From assembly GCA_025024175.1 (NCBI GenBank), contig QCXZ01000064.1:57557325-57621324 (forward strand): 64,000 nt of DNA, in the 5' to 3' direction. Below the pieces are notes generated by a model. It made no database searches and had not been told where the DNA came from. It worked only from the letters and a program-made list of their open reading frames with translations. Below, one piece after another: positions 59,391 through 64,000 of the stretch. The number at the start of each line of letters is the position of its first letter. The stretch's first letter is position 1. The position numbers were made by a program, and so were the translations under genes. The stretch is from Rhyzopertha dominica. Lineage: Eukaryota; Arthropoda; Insecta; Coleoptera; Bostrichidae.

Positions 59391-59425
59391 GTCTTGAAAG
59401 AGCCGCAAGATGCGGCGAAACGTCA
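59391..59425 (+). ncRNA. hammerhead-ribozyme-like relic
   Basis: GTCTTGAAAGAGCCGCAAGA followed by TGCGGCGAAACGTC: a CCGC/GCGG helix II, a box close to CTGAAGA (here TTGAAAGA) and an intact GAAAC. AATAAAACATATACAGTC follows. The first box is altered, so activity is doubtful. Confidence 0.3.
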
Positions 59426-60203
59426 TCCAATAATAAGGTGTTGAATAAAACATATACAGTCTGAAATATCTCAATATCAGCAGATGAAGAAAACTGAGTT
59501 GATACTTGCAAGTTTGTTAGCTAATTTGATTGAATGCTCAACAGCAAATGTATTATTAAAAGGAGGAATCACTTTATATTCGACATTTTTCTAAAAGAAA
59601 GATTTCGCTCTATTAATGCAAAACTATGGAATAATTTAAAAAACATGAGTAAGTGCGATCTTTGCATTATAGCTGTTCATACGTTGTGAGCCAAGTAAAA
59701 TTTTTAGGGCGGTAACATAATTAGTCCACGTGGACATAACGAAGCCTGTCGCTACATTACAGTTGTAGTATTGGCCTGCAAGATAAGTTATGACTCCTAA
59801 CCTGTCACTCTAATATTGGCAGCATATTGCACATAGATCGACCGTTTATGAGCACGCTAATTTGTCATTTGGGCAAAAGTTTCTTTTTGTGGCGAAGCTT
59901 TGTTTATAATTCAACTGAGGTACGTGTAATTAATTTTACATCGAGTACCTACTTNTACCATTTACCATTTATATTTTATTATAAAATACAATTAAGATAG
60001 ATTTTGTTTGTGAATATATTTGAAAAACTAAGAAACGTGATTTATGCTATTATATATTAATGAGAGAAGCCTGTTAAAATTTAAACTCAAAATCATAAAA
60101 AAGGGTATTACTGTTTATATTTATAAAGTAATGTATTATAAAAATAAAGAGTTTTATTAGAATAATTGTAATTGTAAAATAGTTATTTATTCAATATACA
60201 TTT

Positions 60204-60616
60204 TTAATAAAGAGGATTAATTTCGGCAAGGTTTTTTGTTTTCCAAAGGTTTCTATCTCTTGATATTGTCTCTATAAACATTCCTTTCCAAGTCTAGACG
60301 ACAAAATAACAGAGATCTGCATTTGCAATAGCTAGCTGCCACTGAATCGGATAAGAATATTTATCGGTTCTACGAAGTATATTTTTTCCATTTGAATGGT
60401 CATCTATTTAAGTTTCTTGTTCTTAATTGCATCTTCAGGAGAAAATAAACCACAGTCCTTAATTTTAAATCCAGTTAAAGTTTCAAAATTTATTTTTGCC
60501 AAGTCTTCATTAACACTGCCCCAACGCGTATATTTATTGCTTTTGAAGGGAGAATGAACAAAACTTTTAGTAAGAATGTCGTAGGTGTTGGGATTGCGAC
60601 GAGATACCACAGTTAA
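60204..60616 (-). pseudogene. YqaJ exonuclease, internally deleted (element copy 2)
   Basis: Minus strand: SRRNPNTYDILTKSFVHSPF (about 60550-60610), then TRWGSVNEDLAKINFETLTG, FKIKDCGLF and SPEDAIKNKKLK-stop at 60404. After the stop a second segment reads QWQLAIANADLCYFVV (about 60280-60330), a TAG, then TWKGMFIETISRDRNLWK, ending NPLY-TAA at 60204. These are the first and last thirds of the YqaJ fold; the middle with SPDG and ExK has been deleted. The final third corresponds to QVQGQLLVTG...YFVIW in the frame at 20743, which supports the family call. Confidence 0.75.
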
Positions 60617-60679
60617 TATACAGTTAACCTATATGATATGATTTACCTAAGCCATCTTTTTCTATTTCGTCAAGTTCAG

Positions 60680-60948
60680 TTGAGGTTTTTGAAAACAGTT
60701 CTCTCATTTGCCGCTCTTTAGTCATCATCGATGACATCTTCTTCATCAGATTCACTGCTGACTTGGCCATAATCTGAATCGGGACCAGCAGACTTGTTCT
60801 TCATTTTTTTGTGGTTGAACATCTGTGAAAAGTCTTCTACAAGCTCTATCTTGTTTCCGCTTAGGAATGCGGTTCGTATGTTTTTTTTGTAAATTTTCTG
60901 GGGGTTCGTTTGACAATTTTTTTTATGAATTATACGTTTCTCTTGCAT
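60680..60948 (-). pseudogene. basic/acidic linker (element copy 2)
   Basis: An open minus-strand frame ends SAGPDSDYGQVSSESDEEDV, then IDDD and a stop. It corresponds to the linker of copy 1 and is followed by a RELLSKTSTELD-like stretch before the exonuclease part. Confidence 0.6.
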
Positions 60949-61004
60949 TGCTAGTCATGTTTAATAAAAGGCTATTAACACTTTGCACTAATCTTCATCA
61001 AACG

Positions 61005-61140
61005 AAATATCCTTCGTTTTCGTGAAATTTAGGGCTTTCTTTCTGTGCTCTGCAATAGGATTGTTCTGTCTTTGCACAATTGATGCAAAATTTATTTCGC
61101 TCACCCATGTACATATAGCAATTTTCCTGTTTCAACCCCC
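61005..61140 (-). pseudogene. scrap of Mutator-type transposase (element copy 2)
   Basis: Minus-strand frames give VETGKLLY and NKFCINCAK, as in the zinc-binding part of the copy 1 transposase, and then jump to a KFHENEGYF-like part that precedes VSFDEQLAG in copy 1. Most of the domain, including the catalytic GDG, is deleted. Confidence 0.5.
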
Positions 61141-61670
61141 ACGTGTCTATTCTAAAGTAAAACCTTCGCGTAGCATCTAAGATTTCCTCGGTGATAAAAG
61201 CAAAAGTTTAAAGAAGAAACAATAAATACAGATAATTTAAGAGCACAACGGTCCATCCGAAATTAAAAAGGGATTACAACAAGGGTACATTTGCATAGTC
61301 GTAAACTCCGAAGCTCCGCCCCGCAAAGCATTAAAGGTTAACTCCCTCGGTGCTAAAATTGTTCAAATTTGATGCAACAAAAATTCATTATTTTTGCTGC
61401 GATAAAGAAAGAAACAAATGTTTTGCATGTCAAAATTAAATTTTCTCTGGTGCTCTCGTCTTACTTTTTTTTGTTTTAATTTTTATTTTTCTTCTCGCAC
61501 CTTTTTAATTTTTTTCGACAAAGGTCAGTGTGAATTTCGGAAAAGTACGATGACAACTCCAGAGAGAAATAATTTAGGCTCCCAGATAAAAAATCTCAAA
61601 TCTATATGATGAAAAATGCGGATTTTATCCTGCATAAACCATGCAGAGTAGTACGTATAAACAGCCTTAA

Positions 61671-62989
61671 AGTTTCTATTTTCTTGGTGTCCTCAGCTTG
61701 TATCGTACATTAACGTACGTTATGCACCAATAACCGACTTAGTTAAGCTCAAAGCGCACTGTCTTTATTTCGGTTCTATAACGATACACCAAATACGCCT
61801 GTACGTTTTATGTTATTGGTTAATAAATAACTTAGGAGCAAAAGGTGAGCATGCCCATTTTCGAGACCATCCATATCTGTGGGGGTTAACGCCTAAAGGA
61901 AGACCACGGTCGTATAACATGCATTTCTTCGTTAATAAAAAATCACCAGCGTCCCTGGTTGACTTTGATGCCTTTGTGAATGCAGCGCATTGACAGTATG
62001 ACAAATATCTATTTTAAAAACGCCCTTTATATCAACGTTGAAATCTAAGCCTCAGCCGTGGTACAAAAGCCTGGAATTCCCGAAACCGGTCGTCAATCAA
62101 AACGTCAGCTCCCTTGAGCGTGTCAAAATCCTCGCTCAAAAATAAATATGAACAAATTTTTCTTAACTTGTTAAAGCGCACGTTAAAATGTAGGAATGTT
62201 ATTTTTGTACTGATATGCATCGCGAAGAAATTTCAGTAGATTACTCACGGATTTATATTTATGAAGTGTGTGTCGTCATCCATTACCGCGCCGTGCATAT
62301 CAGACGGAGCGCCTCCCTCTCGCATTTAGCAAATGCATTTGGCCTTTTCGCGTAGCAGCGAATAGGTAAGAAATTGTACGACCGGAAATATCATGAATAG
62401 TGAAGCCAATCTTTCTGCCTGAACCCAAGGCGGGGGAAATCTACGGAATGCAAATCTCGGCTTGCAGATGGGATAGCTCTATATCTTTTTGAAATACCCG
62501 GACAGCCTATTATACGCAAATATGAATGTGCAGGGATATCAACCACGAAGTTCGGAAATTGCACTTAACATGTGAGGATGGTATATCTGGCGGTGGGTGC
62601 AATGAGAATTTGGAAATTTATCGTTTTCTAAGGCGGCAAATAGTTATTTTCTCCAGAATTGGGTATTATCACTTTTTTTTTGAAAATTACGTAAAATGAA
62701 TCTTGAAGTGCATATATATCGTACGCCATGTTAAAAAAAACAAAAAAATATTTGTAGGTGGAGAATTTCAGGTCTGAAGTTCGAATCGTAGGAGTCACCG
62801 CCAAAACGCTTCTATCCAAGGTTATTCAACTTGTGACGTCAAGTGTCATGTAAACATTACCGAGGAGCGTGCTGTTTAATGGTGTAGTATCATTCTTGTA
62901 TTCGAAAAGCTTTTGTGTGGTGTTTATTGAAAGGACGGTGTAAGAGGTCGCACCAAAAAGTGATTTGTGTAGTTTTACAAGTATCTATT
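61671..62989. other. unassigned region with protein-like minus-strand frames
   Basis: Three successive minus-strand frames (62440-62250, 62220-62032, 62004-61813) have non-random composition (for example AKCEREAPSDMHGAVMDDD, LKGADVLIDDRFREFQ and GVNPHRYGWSRKWACSPF). I recognise no family. They may be parts of one decayed element or gene. Confidence 0.25.
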
Positions 62990-63205
62990 ATGTATGGAAA
63001 ACCAAACAAATGTTGTTTTGTACATGGTTATAAAAGTACTTCAGTCAGTACAGCTAACAAAATTTTTGTAACCGTTCATCGATATTATCAACGTATGAAA
63101 AAGTTGTTTAAGGCCCCTAGACGTGATATTCCGAAATCGCAAAGTTTGTTTTTCTGTTGTGATGATCATATTAATTCTTACTGTAAATTTTATTATTCTT
63201 TTTAA
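62990..63205 (+). pseudogene. THAP-type zinc finger domain, degenerate
   Basis: The frame from ATG 62990 reads MYGKPNKCCFVHGYKSTSVS, with NKIF shortly after, RMKKLFKAPRRDIPKS in the middle and FFCCDDHIN near the end. This follows the THAP pattern CCVxGCxxxS...R..W..A.RRD...S...CCxDHF. The second metal-binding Cys of the first pair is Tyr here, and the core Trp is Leu, so metal binding is probably lost. The frame closes at TAA 63203. THAP domains bind DNA and head P-element and Kolobok transposases, as well as host proteins; the rest of any such protein is not seen. It lies 1.3 kb right of the Kolobok-like copy 2, but outside its terminal repeat. Confidence 0.6.
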
Positions 63206-64000
63206 GGTTATAAGTGTTTACCATTCAGTTTCCATTTTGTTATAGCATATGCGTTTTAAATTGATAGAGGCAAATGTTATAATAAAGAACGACGTTGTTC
63301 TTCATATATTTGACTGTTAGCCAGACCGGAAATGAGCCGCAAGAACCCCGAAAATAAATGGCAATTTATATTTATTCTGACCTCTAAAATAAATGTCAAG
63401 TTTAGGGTACATTTTTTATTCTTACATTTTTATGTTTACAAATAGTATGTTTCCACTGTGATATAATTATCAATGCTACGTTAATTTGATAAAAAGTTGT
63501 TCACTTATACTGTTGCTTGTTGCTTTTACGTTCCTCATCTCCGCCACGTTGAACCGCTTGTCGCTGTACACAAATTCCATAACAATGAACATGACTTCAG
63601 AAGTCATAACTCATAAGTATTTCATTTTTTCTTGACGTATTTTAATTCGCTTGTCATAAAATGAACGCAAACAACAAACTGATAAATTGACGGGCTGAGG
63701 CTGACGCGTGACGCGCTGACTCCAGATGTAAACAAGCGGCCATTTACAAGACACCTGACGTCACAGCCAATATGTTCGCGTTTTGGCGGTTCCTTTAAAT
63801 ATTCGCATTTTTAATATTAAAAATACACCTTACGATCCATTTTTTCGAATTTATAATTTGTCACAGCTGTTTTGTGGATTAGATGCTACCTATTAATATG
63901 CAATTTAATAAAATATAAATACATGGCAAATACCCAATTGAATCCATTCGAGAACGTAAAAACTTTTCGCGTTCGAGATACAAACAATACTTTTTCGAAA
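63206..64000. other. no recognised gene
   Basis: 3' flank of the THAP remnant with AATAAA-like strings. Nothing else is supported. Confidence 0.4.

Larger units (their letters stand above)
59671..61666 (-). mobile_element. TTAA-flanked Kolobok-like element with YqaJ exonuclease, copy 2
   Basis: 1996 bp. The right end is ACGTATAAACAGCC followed by TTAA (61667-61670). The left end is AGCTGTTCATACGT preceded by TTAT (59667-59670), one step from TTAA. The non-coding left part and the right 300 bp match copy 1 (44438-46708). The transposase is almost completely deleted; exonuclease N- and C-terminal parts survive. It lacks the family S1 insertion of copy 1. Confidence 0.85.

Noticed and set aside
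62765..62785. AGTTCGAATCG as a tRNA B box
   Set aside because: No matching A box or acceptor stem around it.

Overview
The window reads as non-genic, transposon-packed nuclear DNA of an invertebrate, most likely an insect. It is strongly A+T-rich, has no long intact open reading frame, no rRNA gene and no bacterial-style operon. The recognisable protein fragments belong to families common in arthropod genomes: mariner/IS630-like and Tc1-like transposases, several non-LTR retrotransposon (LINE) reverse transcriptases, a Penelope-like GIY-YIG endonuclease, an errantivirus-type envelope remnant, a THAP domain, and a Mutator-type transposase joined to a YqaJ exonuclease. The order of insect cannot be fixed from the sequence. 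Scattered N bases mark unresolved positions. Almost every coding remnant is frameshifted, stopped or deleted, so it is annotated as a pseudogene.

Layout. 0-7 kb: a LINE 3' end with a TTA tail, a mariner-like element with arms of about 350 bp, the first copy of a dispersed 0.7-0.8 kb repeat, and a LINE fragment interrupted by a hAT-type MITE with a perfect 8-bp target duplication. 9.5-15.3 kb: the second copy of the dispersed repeat, a transposase C-terminus, a hairpin-rich short retroelement with a perfect 81-bp inverted repeat, and a Penelope-like remnant. 17-22 kb: copies of a second dispersed repeat, a Tc1 element rearranged into two inverted 3' halves, and a YqaJ exonuclease piece. 25-31 kb: a LINE remnant, two more hairpin-element copies, and an envelope pseudogene. 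31.8-33.4 kb: a second copy of the hAT MITE with a nested insertion, and a long (ATT)n tract. 34-36.5 kb: a tandemly duplicated stretch with a chain of very small candidate exons that stay in one open frame; this is the best candidate for a host gene. 38.8-42.2 kb: two tRNA-like SINE heads, an old hairpin-element copy and a LINE remnant. 44.4-46.7 kb and 59.7-61.7 kb: two copies of a TTAA-flanked element carrying Mutator-type transposase and YqaJ exonuclease remnants. 48.2-51.1 kb: two further MITEs with 8-bp duplications. 52.6 kb: a LINE endonuclease. 63 kb: a THAP domain.

Three observations stand out. (1) A Kolobok-like (TTAA) element family whose coding region joins a Mutator-type transposase to a lambda-exonuclease-type YqaJ domain. 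(2) A short retroelement built of hairpins, with 12-13 bp target duplications, 5' truncation and a directly visible empty site. (3) A candidate micro-exon gene, encoding a possible secreted protein, whose first visible exon has been tandemly duplicated. Nested insertions and empty sites allow relative dating of several events.
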